Shown: one piece after another, positions 25,151 through 37,936 of the stretch | How the letters are laid out: each line of letters begins with the position of its first letter | Position numbering within the stretch: position 1 is the stretch's first letter | Source of the DNA: Cacajao melanocephalus | Lineage: Eukaryota > Chordata > Mammalia > Primates > Pitheciidae | NCBI GenBank assembly: GCA_963573385.1 | Contig: CAUYLG010062960.1 | Location: 83,318 to 147,317 of the forward strand | Direction: 5' to 3' | Length of the DNA stretch: 64,000 nucleotides | Translations under genes and position numbers: made by a program | Notes under the pieces: model-generated | Database searches by the model: none | What the model was told of the DNA's origin: nothing | What the model saw: only the letters and a program-made list of their open reading frames with translations

Positions 25151-26993
25151 GCTTCCAAAGGATGTGCTTGACTGTGGCTGGGATACCATCTTTGTGGCTT
25201 GCTGTAGATTCAAGGTCACGAGGAATGGCTCTGTGGGTGTCTTTTACACTGTGGATGTTGGTCAGATGCAACCTCTGGTTCCACTGTGCCCTTCACTGAT
25301 AGCTTCACCCCCATGTGGGTGTACCCCGAGTCTGAATGAAATGATCAAGCTGCTTGGCAGAGACTCTGTTGATTTTGTCTTATGCCAGCACATTACTGGC
25401 CTCAGTTCTTGTCAGAGGAAGGCCTGTCTTTACAAGGTTTTTTTGGTCCCAAGGACTTCCTAGTGGCCTGTCTTCCCTGCTAGAAGTCTTGGGGTGCGAG
25501 GCATTCCTACCAGTTCTGTGACAGGAATCCACACTGTGTAGGCCCTGTCAGCCCTCACTCCCTCCAGTGTCTGACACATCATGTTTCTTGAACATATAGG
25601 TTCCTCATTCTAGAAGCCACCTAATAGGCAGAAGGAAATAATAAAATAAAATAAAAAATAAAATTAAATAAAAGGCTGGATGTCCAGTCGAGAGGAGCAC
25701 TTGGACTCAGAGAAACTGTCCTACTTCTTCTTAGAGCACCCAGAGAAACTGTCCTCTACTGCTTAGAGCAGAAAAAAATACATAAACTTACTTGACTTCA
25801 AAGTCCTTTTCCTTGGTCTGCCTCCAAAAATGTGCTGACCCCAGAGAGACCAAAACGGATGGCTTACTTGTCATACTCAGTCTTCCTGCCTGCTCGTCTA
25901 CTGGGACTATGATGTGAAAAACCGGGAAGAAGGATTGAAACCCGCAAAGACCTCACCACGCGCTTTATCATGCTCAGCAGTCTTAACTATGGAGTCATGA
26001 AAAGATGGGCACAAAAACTGTTTTTCTGAGCTCACTTCCTGCAGCATAGAATGCTGGTGGGTTTTGTGCTTGCCTGTGTGCAAGTGTGCGTGTACGTGCA
26101 TGTGTGTGAGTGTTTCTACAACAGAGACAATGGCGTTATTATTGTCTGAGATTTGCATTCCACATACTAAAGCCAGCGACTTTGTCTCTTCTGATTGCTG
26201 GAAAGCTACTCACACCAAGGTTAAGTGCAGTTCTTTGACCTGCAGCATTGTGGGTGGCTTGAGTGGGGACCATGACCCAAGGTCTGCAGAAGCCAAAGGA
26301 ATAAATAGGAAGGTAGGGGCCTGTGCTGAACTTACACTCAGAGCCCTCCAAAAAGAGGCCTCTGATGCATATTTCTTCCTCGGTTAATTAAGCATGGACA
26401 GGGAATTTATGGGAAATGTGTGGCAACCAAGCAGCCATGTTCCATTTTTTCTTACCTATGGCCATGGCACAAGAATGGAGTGGGAGCAGGGATGTCCATA
26501 AATAGTCCGGCTTTGGTTTAACAGAGACAATTCCTTTCACAATCACAGCTTTAGCATGTGCTAAAAATGACAATGCCGTCCAGTGTCAATAGTTCCAGGG
26601 AGACCCTTCATTCCTAGTTACAGCAATAAAACCGCTGGTGGGTGGTCGCTGCTACTGGTTGTCTTCATTATCATCTCATTGTGCTTATGTGAGGCCCGGT
26701 GCACTTCGCAACGCTCAGGCATTTTTAAAGCCTTTCATGCATTGGAGTGGCTTGACATTCATATTTATGTATCTTGCTCGCATGGCAGCAGAATCTCTAT
26801 TCTTAGGGTCCTCATCCTTTGTGCATTCAAGGTCACACCCCATTTACGTGGGAATTGTAATATACCCTGAGAACATCAAGCCATCGTAACTCAACTCTGC
26901 AATCCAGAGTCCTCTTGGGTGCTTAAAGCTCTGCCTCTTGATTCAAAGTCCAAGTGAAGCCTAGAATAAGCTTGTTGAATGAAGGCAATTTGT
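25151..26993. other. Noncoding DNA with small tandem repeats
   Basis: Mostly unique. It contains an (AAAAT)-type A/T tract at 25637-25672 and a 33-bp direct tandem duplication at 25708-25771 ('cagagaaactgtcct...cttagagca' twice). No gene seen. Confidence 0.4.
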
Positions 26994-27010
26994 GTTTACT
27001 ATAGAAACTT

Positions 27011-27146
27011 CAATGCCAGATATAGGTGATCGGGAGGAAGGCAGCAAACCACACTACTATGTATGTACCTATGCAACAATCTTGTATGTTCTTTACATGT
27101 ACCCCAAAACCTAAAACGCAATAAAACATATATTTTTAAAAAACAG
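27011..27146 (+). mobile_element. 5'-truncated primate L1 3' end
   Basis: The 3' terminus of a primate-type L1: 'gcagcaaaccac', 'acctatgcaacaatct' and 'acatgtaccccaaaacct' followed by an A-rich tail. Direct repeats of 17 bp (26994-27010 and 27147-27163, GTTTACTWTRGAAACTT, two differences) flank it. Only about 135 bp were inserted, as is common for L1. Confidence 0.85.
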
Positions 27147-27397
27147 GTTTACTTTGGAAACTTTTGAAGTTTTGTCATCTTTAAGACATATTTCCCAATG
27201 TTGCATTTCTAAGCAAACCTAGGCTTGTCTAATTCAGAAACCTGGCCATTGCACCCGACTCTTTTTCCCTCAGTCTCTCTATATAGCGGGTCACTCATTG
27301 CGCTCAATTCTATTGATGAGGTATCATTTGATCCCACACCTTCATCCTCATCCTAAACCTCTAGTCTTGATCCTCTCTAATCTGTTATCTATACTGA

Positions 27398-27933
27398 TGT
27401 TACTGGAAAGGGGTCCCAATCCGGACCCCAAGAGAGGGTTCTTGGATCTTGCGCAAGAAAGAATTCTGGGCCAGTCCACAGAGTAAAGTGAAAGGAAGTT
27501 TATTAAGAAAGTAGAGGAATAAAGAATGGCTACTCCATAGACAGAGCAGCCCCGAGAGCTGCTGATTGCCCGTTTTTATGGTTATTTCTTGATGATATGC
27601 TAAATAAGGGGTGGATTATTCATGCCTCCTCTTTCTAGACTGTATAGGGTAACTTCCTGATGTTGCCATGGCATTTGTAAACTCTCATGTAGCCGTGAGG
27701 ATGACCAGAGGTCACTCTGGTGGCCATCTTGGTTTTGGTGGGATTTGGCCAGCTTCTTTACTGAGACCTGTTTTTATCAGCAAGGTCTTTATGACCTGTA
27801 CCTTGTACGGACCTCCTGTTTCATCCTGTGACTTCGAATGCCTAACCATCTGGGAATGCAGCCCAGTAGGTCTCAGCATTATTTTACCCAGCCCCTATTC
27901 AAGATGGAGTTGCTCTGGTTCACGTCTCTGACA
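27398..27933 (-). mobile_element. Solitary ERV1-type LTR (copy 2)
   Basis: 536-bp LTR with TG...CA ends, flanked by CTGA at 27394-27397 and 27934-27937. On the minus strand it carries AATAAA at 27499-27504, and it contains a YY1-like GCCATCTTGG block near 27723. It shares its whole layout with the LTR at 22303-22930, but the different flanking duplications show independent insertions, each later reduced to a single LTR. Confidence 0.88.
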
Positions 27934-27949
27934 CTGATGTCAAAGTAAA

Positions 27950-28525
27950 TTTTCTGCACTATAAGCCTGATCATGCCAGGTTCCCCACAGCCTTCAGCGT
28001 AAATGGCAGCATCCTTAGTATAGCCTAGAAGAATCTTCATTGCTTGAATTTGAAAGCTTCATTGAAACATCCCTCAGTTTCTCCCAGGTACCCACACCCT
28101 TGTTTCCTACAGCCAGGTGTCCAAAAGCGCCTTATTCCCTCACACATCCAAACCTCAGCCTCAGTTCCTCCTTGTTCGGGAGTGCGTATTTTACTCCTCT
28201 TCTCTTGGGTAACTTCTGTTTCTTCATGAAAACTCACCTTAAGTACGTTCTGCTCCCAAAGCCTTTCTTTTTGGAGCCCGTCGCGGCTGAATTCGGTGCC
28301 CCTTCTCTACCCTGATCTATGACCCTTGAGATGCTCTGCTCTCTGCCCAGCCGGTGTGGCCCATGGATTGCCATTGTGGATTGCTGGTCTCTGTTTCTCA
28401 TGGATTGTGAAGTCCTTGAGAGCAGGAATAGTCTCTTTTCTTTCTCCGCATCCCTAGAGATTCCATAAGGCTGACCCATAGAGAATGAGCAAGTGATTGC
28501 TGGACACATATCAAATAAATGCTGC
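27950..28525 (+). mobile_element. Probable L2 3' region
   Basis: The end of this block ('gattgtgaagtccttgagagcagg', later 'aaataaatgctgc') has the L2 3'-end pattern, and the CT-rich stretch before it is consistent with L2. Diverged, so boundaries are approximate. Confidence 0.45.
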
Positions 28526-30479
28526 TAAATTACACATGAAATAATCCTTCAAGGTGGTAGTATAGATCAACAGTCTGGACCCATTAGAGTGATAAAAATA
28601 AAATAGCTTCTTGTCTTCCCTTGAAATTATACAAGCAGCAACTAAAATTCTAACCAGGAGCTCTGAGAGCTGGAGCTGGGAGGATTCCTGCTGGGGACAT
28701 CTCACTGCTTCTGATTGCTCAGGGTCTGTCGGGCTGCTGTTTCCCTGGGCACATGTTGGTTTGTTTGCTTGCTTTTATAGTTAGTTTGCCATTTCCCTCA
28801 TAAGGAGATGAGCTGCAGCATCAGGATCCTTCTTTTCTCCAAGGTCATCAATGGTTCACATGAGAATTTCATACCAAATGGCGGAATCATTCACAATGGA
28901 GCCCTCCACAGGCCAAAAAGAAATGGAATATTAAGGGTTTATCCTTTGCCCAGAAAGAACTCTGCATCGTTCACCAAGTCATTTTGATCAGTTACTTTGC
29001 GAAAACTGAAGTGGTGTTCTTCCCCCGTTTCTGAGAGTGAATTTGAGATTAGGCTGGATGATATATTATGAGAAAAAAAAGAACAGAATAAATGGTCATG
29101 GCCTGAAGCTCAGGTGAGTAATTTCCTGGCATCCTCGCCGTGTTGCTCCCTGGGGCTTCCCAGGTAAACTGCGCACTGGCTCCCGGCAGCCTTTCCCCTG
29201 TCTTTAGGTGGCCTTCGTTTAAGCATTACATGGATGTTTGCAAGATTATTCAAGTGATTTCCCACAATTTATTTCAAGCATTTACTGTAGGTGGCTTCAG
29301 AATTTTAAGTAGCATGTAAACTACAGACCACCTGCCTCAATGCACCACATCCAGCATCGGTTTTATCTTCTAACAAGACGGGATAAGGCACAGTTCTTGA
29401 ACTGCTGCCAGCTCTCCAGAAAGGCATTGGGTACATCGGAAATGCCTTACGGGGGCCCTCCTAGCGCTGTCCAGAGCATTTGTCCTTCAGAGCCTGGCCC
29501 CAGACCTGCTCCTCTCCCCATAGCTGGGTTCACCAAAGACACTTCCTGAGATAACTGTCCTAGGACTCAACAATTGAAAACGAAAAAAATCAGAAAACAT
29601 GTTGAAGCCCAAGGATCTGAAACACTAAGACTCTTCTAAAACCTGACTGTCCTTCTCCAGAGTGGTAAGCAGGCGCTGACTCACTTCCCTCCGAGGTAGG
29701 ATTTCCTCCTGCGTGTACTCCCAGTGCAAAGGGATTCTTCAAATGCCTTTGCCATTACCCTCACTTCTTCAGTTTGTGTCTCTAAATACTCTTAGGCTGT
29801 GGCGAAGGTGTTTGTAGCCACATGACACTGTCTTCATGGCTTTTGGTATCATCCATATTGACCTCTCCTCTGGGGTGCTCCCTGGAGATTGGCGGCCCCT
29901 CACCTTACACAGGCGTCACTGGGAATGGATAAGGCTGACCCATGCCTAGGGCGCTCTGTGGTCAGAGCAGAGCTTCCACATCCCAGGCAGATCTAGAGCA
30001 ATCCCCAAAGCAGAGTGGGCTCTTGTGCCTTCAGGAGGTATCAATGACATCTAGTGTCAGTCTGAACAAAAAGCTCCCCTTTGGAAAGACAGCAAACCAA
30101 ATTTATATGAGCTCACAAAACTCTATCCCCCAATCATGCACTTTGATGAAGTGCTCTCACACGATCATGCTGAGTGAAACTTTAGACCCTACTAAAGCCT
30201 CTCAAAGAGGCAGTCCTTGTGCTCCAAACACCTGTTCTCGCCAATGAATCATCATGAAATGCAGAATCCATCCTATGCAGATATATTGATGGCCTCTGAA
30301 TATTTTTACCCTAGCACTGTAGGGCAGTGCATTGGGTGTTGTTTGATGTTTTCATGAGTGTGAGCATTGCTGGTGTTTGTGATTACGTTAAAGACAAGCA
30401 TTCATTGGATTAAACCTTACGATTTCTTTTTGTGGTAGATAGGAAGAAACATAATCTTAGCTTTTAGCCTGTAACGTAT
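28526..30479. other. Noncoding DNA
   Basis: About 2 kb without a recognised repeat or gene. Open frames of up to about 100 codons (29942-30247) show no protein family features. Confidence 0.35.
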
Positions 30480-31800
<1,321 letters not shown>

Positions 31801-31919
31801 AAGTGATGAGGAGGTGCTATCAGGGGAGTGGTGAAGAATAAGAACAGCTTCTACCTGAGGGAGCCACAGCACCTCCCGGAGTCAAAGAGCAGGGAGTGGA
31901 TGGGAACTTTCAGATGGGA

Positions 31920-32048
31920 ACAGAGGAGAGGGGGGAAGAAGGGAGAGAAGTGGAGGGGAGTGGATGGCAGGAGAAGGGGAGAGGAAGAGGAAGGGGAGGG
32001 GAGAGGAGGGGAAGGGGAGAGGAAGAGGAAGGGGAGGGGAGGGGAGGC
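31920..32048. repeat. GA/GGGGA-rich purine tract
   Basis: About 130 bp almost without pyrimidines on the plus strand, built of GGGGA, GAGGAA and GAGG units. It has many G-runs and could form G-quadruplex or triplex structures. The Gly/Arg/Glu frames over it are artefacts. Confidence 0.85.
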
Positions 32049-32578
32049 CCGTTTCTCAGTGTTTACTAAGACCATCTCGGTGGAGTAGTTGGGACATACT
32101 CTGACCTTTTGCTCCAGTCTCATCCAGGCTGTTTACCTGGGAGACGCAAACCTTCCAACACTCTGCAGACTCCACCTTGCTTGTTTGTGTGCTTGCGTGT
32201 GTGGGTTCTGGGACTAGGGACCAGCGGTGTCAGTCCCCTCAACACAACACCAAGATGAAACATCAGGAGATCACATGGTCCTGACAGATTTTTCATTGTA
32301 AACCGTGCCACAGACTGTCCACAGAATGCTGTAACGTGAAACTCAACACACGATTAAAATCCCAGCTGAGGCTGTCACCAAGGAGGAGGAACACCAGCTG
32401 GGAGGCTGCGGCTCTGACAGCCACCTCTCTGACCAGATCCCGTTCTGGGAACTGAGTCTAATCACCATACCTCCAATACCACATTTTCTAAGAACTCCAT
32501 ATAAAAAAGAAGAAACCCAGAACCTAGTAGCTTTGAGGTCAGGAAGTTAAATGTTCTAGAATGGTTCTGGGCCTGTTT
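32049..32578. other. Noncoding DNA
   Basis: No recognised repeat or gene. Confidence 0.35.
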
Positions 32579-32589
32579 AACAAAGGAGA

Positions 32590-32930
<341 letters not shown>

Positions 32931-32978
32931 TTATTCTTCATATTCATCCCCATCCCCCTTATTGTTTTGTATGGTTGC

Positions 32979-33316
32979 TTTGTTTTGCTTTGCTTTGTTT
33001 TGTTTTGAGACAGGGTCCCACTCTGTCACCCAGGCTGGAGTGTGTTAGTGCACTAGTGGCTCACTGCAGCCTCGACTTCCTGGGCTGAAGCCATCCTCCC
33101 ACCTCAGCCTCCCGAGTAGCTGGGACTACAGGTGTGCCACTATACGTGGCTAACTTTTATTTTTAGATGTAAAAATTATTTAAAATAATTTATTTTGTAG
33201 GGACAGGGTTTCTCCATGTTACCAAGGCTGGTCTTGAACTCCTGGGATTAAGCTAATCTCTCGCCTTGGCCTCCCAAAGTGCTGAGATTACAGGCGTGAG
33301 CCACCACACCAGGTCT
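32979..33316 (-). mobile_element. AluJ with internal A/T insertion
   Basis: Antisense AluJ ('cactgcagcctcgacttcctgggctgaag'-like). The A-rich linker region is expanded by about 30 bp of TTAAAATAATTTATT sequence. It lies only about 60 bp from the opposite-strand Alu at 32590-32915. Confidence 0.9.
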
Positions 33317-34726
33317 GTAGTATTTTTATTGGAATGGTAATAGTCACTGCTCAGGCCTAAATGAGGAATCTCAAGGTCATTGTGCCTGGATCCTAATGTA
33401 CGTGATAATGAGGATGTGAAACTAGCTACATTTCATTAATAAGTTGTCAGGACCAGTCCAGAAGACCTTAAACTGACATAACATTTCCAACGGACAGAAA
33501 CCAAGTGGCAGAATTTCTGAGGAAGCATTTATTCCTAGGTGGAGTATACAAAGTGTTAGTATAAGGGAAATATTTTATTCTATTTTTTCGTAGCAAAGTA
33601 TTATAAAAATATTTTACTAACACTGATGAAACAAGTAAAAAATGAACTTGAAAGTGATTTCAATACAATAATTGAGCATATATACACAATCGGTTCTGCT
33701 GTCTCAGTTAAACCGAAGGATACCTTCAGACAAATGACCAATTTAGTCAAACATTTAACCAAAAAGAAAAAGAAAGGAATTTCTGGTTGTCTGAGTGAAG
33801 GTATTTGGTTATTTGAGTCCAAATAAGTACATCATCATGGTGAAGGTGTCCGGTTGCTCAGTAAAGATTTAAAAAAAAAAAACTTCAGTTTACATTAATT
33901 AGATTAGACTTATTTCGACTAATGAGTGGGAGTTTGATGATGTTTAATGTCAGTTTACTACCACATATTTCTGCTACTATAGAAAGCGATAGGCTATCGG
34001 AATTAGGAACCAATACAAAAGGAACGGGCGCTTGCATTTGCAATGATTTTTTAAAAAGAAGAGTTCAGTCGTAATGATCTGAGAACAGAGTTCTTCTGCC
34101 CAAGGTTAATATGGGTGTGAAAATCCATGAGTGCTCAGCCGACAGTTCACACGCTGCACTGCTCATCCCCCCATTAGTTCATCCTGTTTCCGTGGCAGTG
34201 ATGGGATCTTATAGTTTTTTTGTGTTTTTTTGTCACATGTGCAAGAATAACAAGAGGGAATATTCGTATTTGCTTGACAGAGCCCTTTTCTAATTCTGGG
34301 ACTATTAGAACTTAATTTTCTCAGTCTCTCTGGGAGTTTTCAGCTCGAGTAAAGAGATAACTTTGGTGACTAAAAGAGATATGAAATAGACCATTTGATA
34401 AATTCAGGGGAAGAAATTATTTTCCATGTCCTACAGGTACATTTCAAACATAAGGGCATTTTAAAAAGCCATTGGAGTTTAGGAGTGAAGCCTGTGTGAG
34501 CACATCTGGGAAAATCCAGCTTTTGGGGATTTGAAATAGAATTGCATTTATCATTTTTAATTGCCTAAAAAGGTATTATAAGCCTTGATTACCTGAGATT
34601 GCTGTCTGAGTTCTTTTTGTTTTCTGAGAGACATCTGTCATAGTATTTTTTTTTCAGTCCCAAATAGAGCTTGCGAAAAAAGATTGTTCACTTAATTGAC
34701 ATATAAGGCTTTGCTTTCTGAATGTA
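33317..34726. other. AT-rich noncoding DNA
   Basis: No recognised element. A 66-codon frame at 33626-33826 (plus) has Lys-rich, protein-like composition but no family resemblance, and the opposite strand is open too. Confidence 0.35.
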
Positions 34727-34946
34727 GCTTTGACCTCCTGGGCTCAAGTGATCCTCTTACCTCGGCCTCCTGAGTAGCTCGGACCAAAGACACAAGCCAC
34801 TGTGCCCAGTTAATTGTTTTAATTTTTTGTAGAGACAGGATCTCACTACATTGCCCAGGCTAGTCTCAAACTCCTGGACTCAAGTGATCCTCCTACTTGA
34901 GCCTCCTAAAGTGCTGGAAGTATAGGTGTGTGCTTCTGTGCCTGGC
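34727..34946 (-). mobile_element. Truncated AluJ without a tail
   Basis: Antisense Alu beginning within the right monomer ('gctttgacctcctgggctcaag') and ending 'ctgtgcctggc'. It lacks the 3' end and poly(A). Even so, a 9-bp direct repeat CTGAATGTA lies at 34718-34726 and 34947-34955. Confidence 0.88.
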
Positions 34947-35034
34947 CTGAATGTATTATTTTTAACATCATCTCTTTCTTGTTTGAAGGCATACAGAAAC
35001 AATAAAGTAATGTTGTCTATTCCAGTTTGGTTTC

Positions 35035-35226
35035 ATAGCATGAAGAGGCAGCATGCCTACCCGGATGAGACATATACAGGTTAAATTCCTATGGTTTCTT
35101 CACCTATCAAATGGGGGGAGATAATCCCTAAGTCAGAGGGTTTTGTGAAAATCACCTAAGATAAAGCATGCCAAGTCCCTAACACATAGTAAGTGCTCAA
35201 TAAATGTTAATATTATCGTTATTATC
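35035..35226 (+). mobile_element. MIR
   Basis: Plus-strand MIR: 'cttcacctatcaaatgggggg', 'aaatcacctaagataaagc', then 'aacacatagtaagtgctcaataaatg'. These are the classic 3' blocks; the 5' part is more diverged. Confidence 0.65.
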
Positions 35227-35319
35227 TGAAACCAACTTATGTACTATTCTAACAGCCTTCCAACTGGTTCCCTGTCCTATTCTCACTCCTCTCCCCAGTA
35301 GTCATAGTGACTTTTCTTA

Positions 35320-35690
35320 AACATATAAATTAATCTTGTCATTCCCCTACTTAAAACTACCAATGGCTTCCATTGCTCTTAGAATAAACTCCAAGCCTTT
35401 CCCATGACCCACAATGACACAGCCTGTGCTACACGACCTAGCCCCTGCCTAGCTCTCCATTGCGGTCCTGCCACTCTTCTCCTAGACCTCTAGTGTAATG
35501 TCTTACGTCTTTCTGCACTTCAAATGTTCAAAGACTCTTCCCCATCACTGCCTCTGCCTTTGTTATTTCCTCTTCTAGGTCCTCCTAGGCCATCACTGGA
35601 TCTTTTCTGGAGTTACGGTCTTAGATCTAATGTCATTTCCTCAAGCGATCCTTCCCAATCAATCTCTCCCTCCACCCCTAGCTTGATTGA
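35320..35690 (+). mobile_element. L2, left part
   Basis: Plus-strand L2: 'aatggcttccattgctctt', 'cacgacctagcccctgcc' and 'tcctcaagcgatccttccc' in L2 3'-region order. It continues beyond the L1 at 36590, so the L2 was split by that L1. Confidence 0.65.
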
Positions 35691-36199
35691 GGCATAACTG
35701 ACAAATAAAAATGATATGTATTCAAGGTGCATAACGTGATGTTTTGATATATGCATACCTTGTGAAATGATTGCCGCAATCAAGTGAATGAATGTATCTA
35801 TCACCTCACATAGTTACCTTTTTGTGTGTGTCTGTGGTAAGAACACTTCAGATCTGTTCCCTTAGCCAGTGTTAAGTATGCAATGTGTTATTACTACCTA
35901 CAGTCACCATGCTATACATTAGGTCTCCAGTCCTTATTCAATTTATAGCTGCAAGTTGGTACCCTTTGACAAACATTTCCCCATTTCCCTGACTCCCAAC
36001 CCTTGATAAGCACCTTCCTACTTGGTTTCTATGAGTTCAACTCTTTTAGATTCTATATAGAGGAGAAATCACTCAGTATTCGTCTTTCTGTGTCTGGCTT
36101 ATTTCACTTAGCATAGTGATATCCAGGTTCGTTCATGTCGTTGCAAATGGCAGGATCTACATCTTTTTCAAGGCTGAATAATATTTCATTGTGCACATG

Positions 36200-36229
36200 T
36201 GTATGTGTGTGTGTGTGTGTGTGTGTGTA
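36200..36229. repeat. (TG)n microsatellite in L1
   Basis: About 13 TG units at the place where this L1 family has its own short GT/AT stretch. Confidence 0.9.
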
Positions 36230-36242
36230 TAAATATACACAT

Positions 36243-36361
36243 TACATACATTAGTACAACACCATTTTGCCAAATGGGAAATATATTCAAATTTTGGAGT
36301 CTGTGTCTATCTCAAAATAAACTATCATATTTTTGGTCAATGTATATGTCCAGGATATGGC
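36243..36361 (+). repeat. Duplicated segment, copy within L1
   Basis: About 120 bp ('acatacattag...tatgtccaggatatgg') nearly identical to 37814-37936 (about 85-88% by eye). It interrupts the L1M sequence, which resumes with 'caccacattttctttatcc', so it was inserted there. It is followed by a second, shorter copy of its own end (36375-36408). Confidence 0.75.
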
Positions 36362-36589
36362 CATATACACACAATGTATATGTCCAGGGTATGTCCGTAT
36401 ACACACACCACATTTTCTTTATCCATTCATCCATTGACAGTTAGGTTGCTTTTATCTTGGCCATTGTTAACAACGCTGCAGTGAAAATAAGAGTGCGGAT
36501 ATCTCTCTAAAACAGTGATTTCATTTTCTTTGTATAGATACCCAGAAGCATTAGCAGTCTTAAATAGCTCTCTTCTTACCCCACAAACC

Positions 36590-36775
36590 CTCTTTATCAA
36601 ATCACTGTTTTAGTTTTCTAATAGCACTACCACTATCTAAAATTACCTTAACTGATTTGATCATTGTTTTATTTCCCAGTATCCCCTAGTAGAAAGTAAA
36701 TCCCATGAGAGCAGGATTTTGTGTTTAACAAATAATAGATATTCAATAAATAGCTGTTAATAAATGAATCAGGAA
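36590..36775 (+). mobile_element. L2, right part (3' end)
   Basis: Continuation of the L2 at 35320-35690: 'gtagaaagtaaatcccatgagagcagg', then 'tattcaataaatagctgttaataaatgaatc', approximate L2 3'-terminal blocks. Confidence 0.6.
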
Positions 36776-37813
36776 GAGTACAAACGCACTCAAGAAATAT
36801 CATGAAATATATAATAATCCTTAGTACAAAATAAATTATATTTTCATTAAAATGTAGGTGTGTGTGTGGGGGGGTGGCACAGAATTTTATAGTGGATCAG
36901 AGTGATAAACAAAATCAGTGGTGATACGGTTTTGTAATTCCAGGAAAATTGGAAAGCTGTTCCCTAGAGGCCAGAGTCTCAGGGAACATTAGTGGAAGTG
37001 ATCTGGCTTGAATGCGTATGCTCACTTCAGACTAAAGACTTACTGTCCACACTTCTTTCTAGCCATGGTGTAATCCCATACTCACATGGACAATGAAATG
37101 GTACAGGGGAGGTGACAGGAATTTCCTTATGCATGTTCATTTCCTCAGGGTCTGATTCACTTAAAAGACAAAAGAAATAGGAGGTTTTCCTGATCTGAGG
37201 AAGCCTGAGTTCTCCAGTGTTCCTGTCTTTCCAGGTAACCACACAGCTTCATCCTGGTGGTGGAGAGATGGGAACACATCACTGGCCACCTTCCAAGCTC
37301 CTTAGAGTAGGAGTTCATGGGAAGAAGCATGCACGTGGGCAGCCGTCTTCAGAATGCTGCACCTCCTGCCCCAAAACACTCTGACCTCTGCCTTTTCAAA
37401 GGCAGAATTTGATCCATTAATGTTCTCCAGTGTGGGTTTCATAAAGCATTTGGATGGGCCCTTCTTCACAAATGAATAAAAATGAGTAAAGTCCTCAGAA
37501 TCAAAGGAAAGCCAGGACTGGCTTCCAGAAGCACGAGGCAACCCAGAGAGTCCATCTGCAGCCAAACCATGCAACAGACCCAGACACAGCTTAGAGGCTG
37601 GCAACAGTCTGCCTGCAGGATCTGCCAAGGAACCAGATGCTGTTGCTTCCAAAGCTTGGCATCAGGGCCCCTGATTGCCATCCAACAAAGAGGAAAAATA
37701 GGAATGATATAATGTGGTGGGATAAAACACATCCCACCTCAACCTTTTTTATTACTCACTGAAAAAAAATATGGAAGATATTTATGGGAAAGTACCAATG
37801 TTTTTGGAAATAT
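36776..37813. other. Noncoding DNA
   Basis: No recognised element. Overlapping open frames on both strands at 37302-37732 reach 116 codons but show no family features. Confidence 0.3.
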
Positions 37814-37936
37814 TGTACATACATTAGCTACAACACCATTTTTGCCAAATGGGAAATATATTTAAATTATGCAGTCTGCGTCTGTCTAAAAATAAATTGT
37901 CATCTTTTCTGATCAATGTATATGTCCAGGATATGG
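37814..37936 (+). repeat. Duplicated segment, probable source copy
   Basis: Partner of 36243-36361, in the same orientation 1.57 kb downstream. Its flanks are unrelated to L1, which makes it the likely source of the copy in the L1. It could also belong to an unrecognised repeat. Confidence 0.7.

Larger units (their letters stand above)
35685..36555 (-). mobile_element. L1M 3' region inserted in L2
   Basis: Reads backwards from 'ttgattgaggcataactgac' (the L1M 3' end, whose complement carries CTCAAT-type sequence), through 'ttagattctatatagagg', 'cttatttcacttagcata' and 'aaggctgaataatatttcattgtg', to 'gatacccagaagc'. It contains a (TG)n tract and the foreign ~120-bp segment at 36243-36361. Confidence 0.75.

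Noticed and set aside
22303..27933. The two LTRs as ends of one provirus
   Set aside because: Each has its own matching 4-bp target duplication, and no retroviral internal sequence lies between them.
33626..33826. Lys-rich 66-codon frame as a small protein gene
   Set aside because: AT-rich region with the opposite strand open over the same span and no recognisable features.
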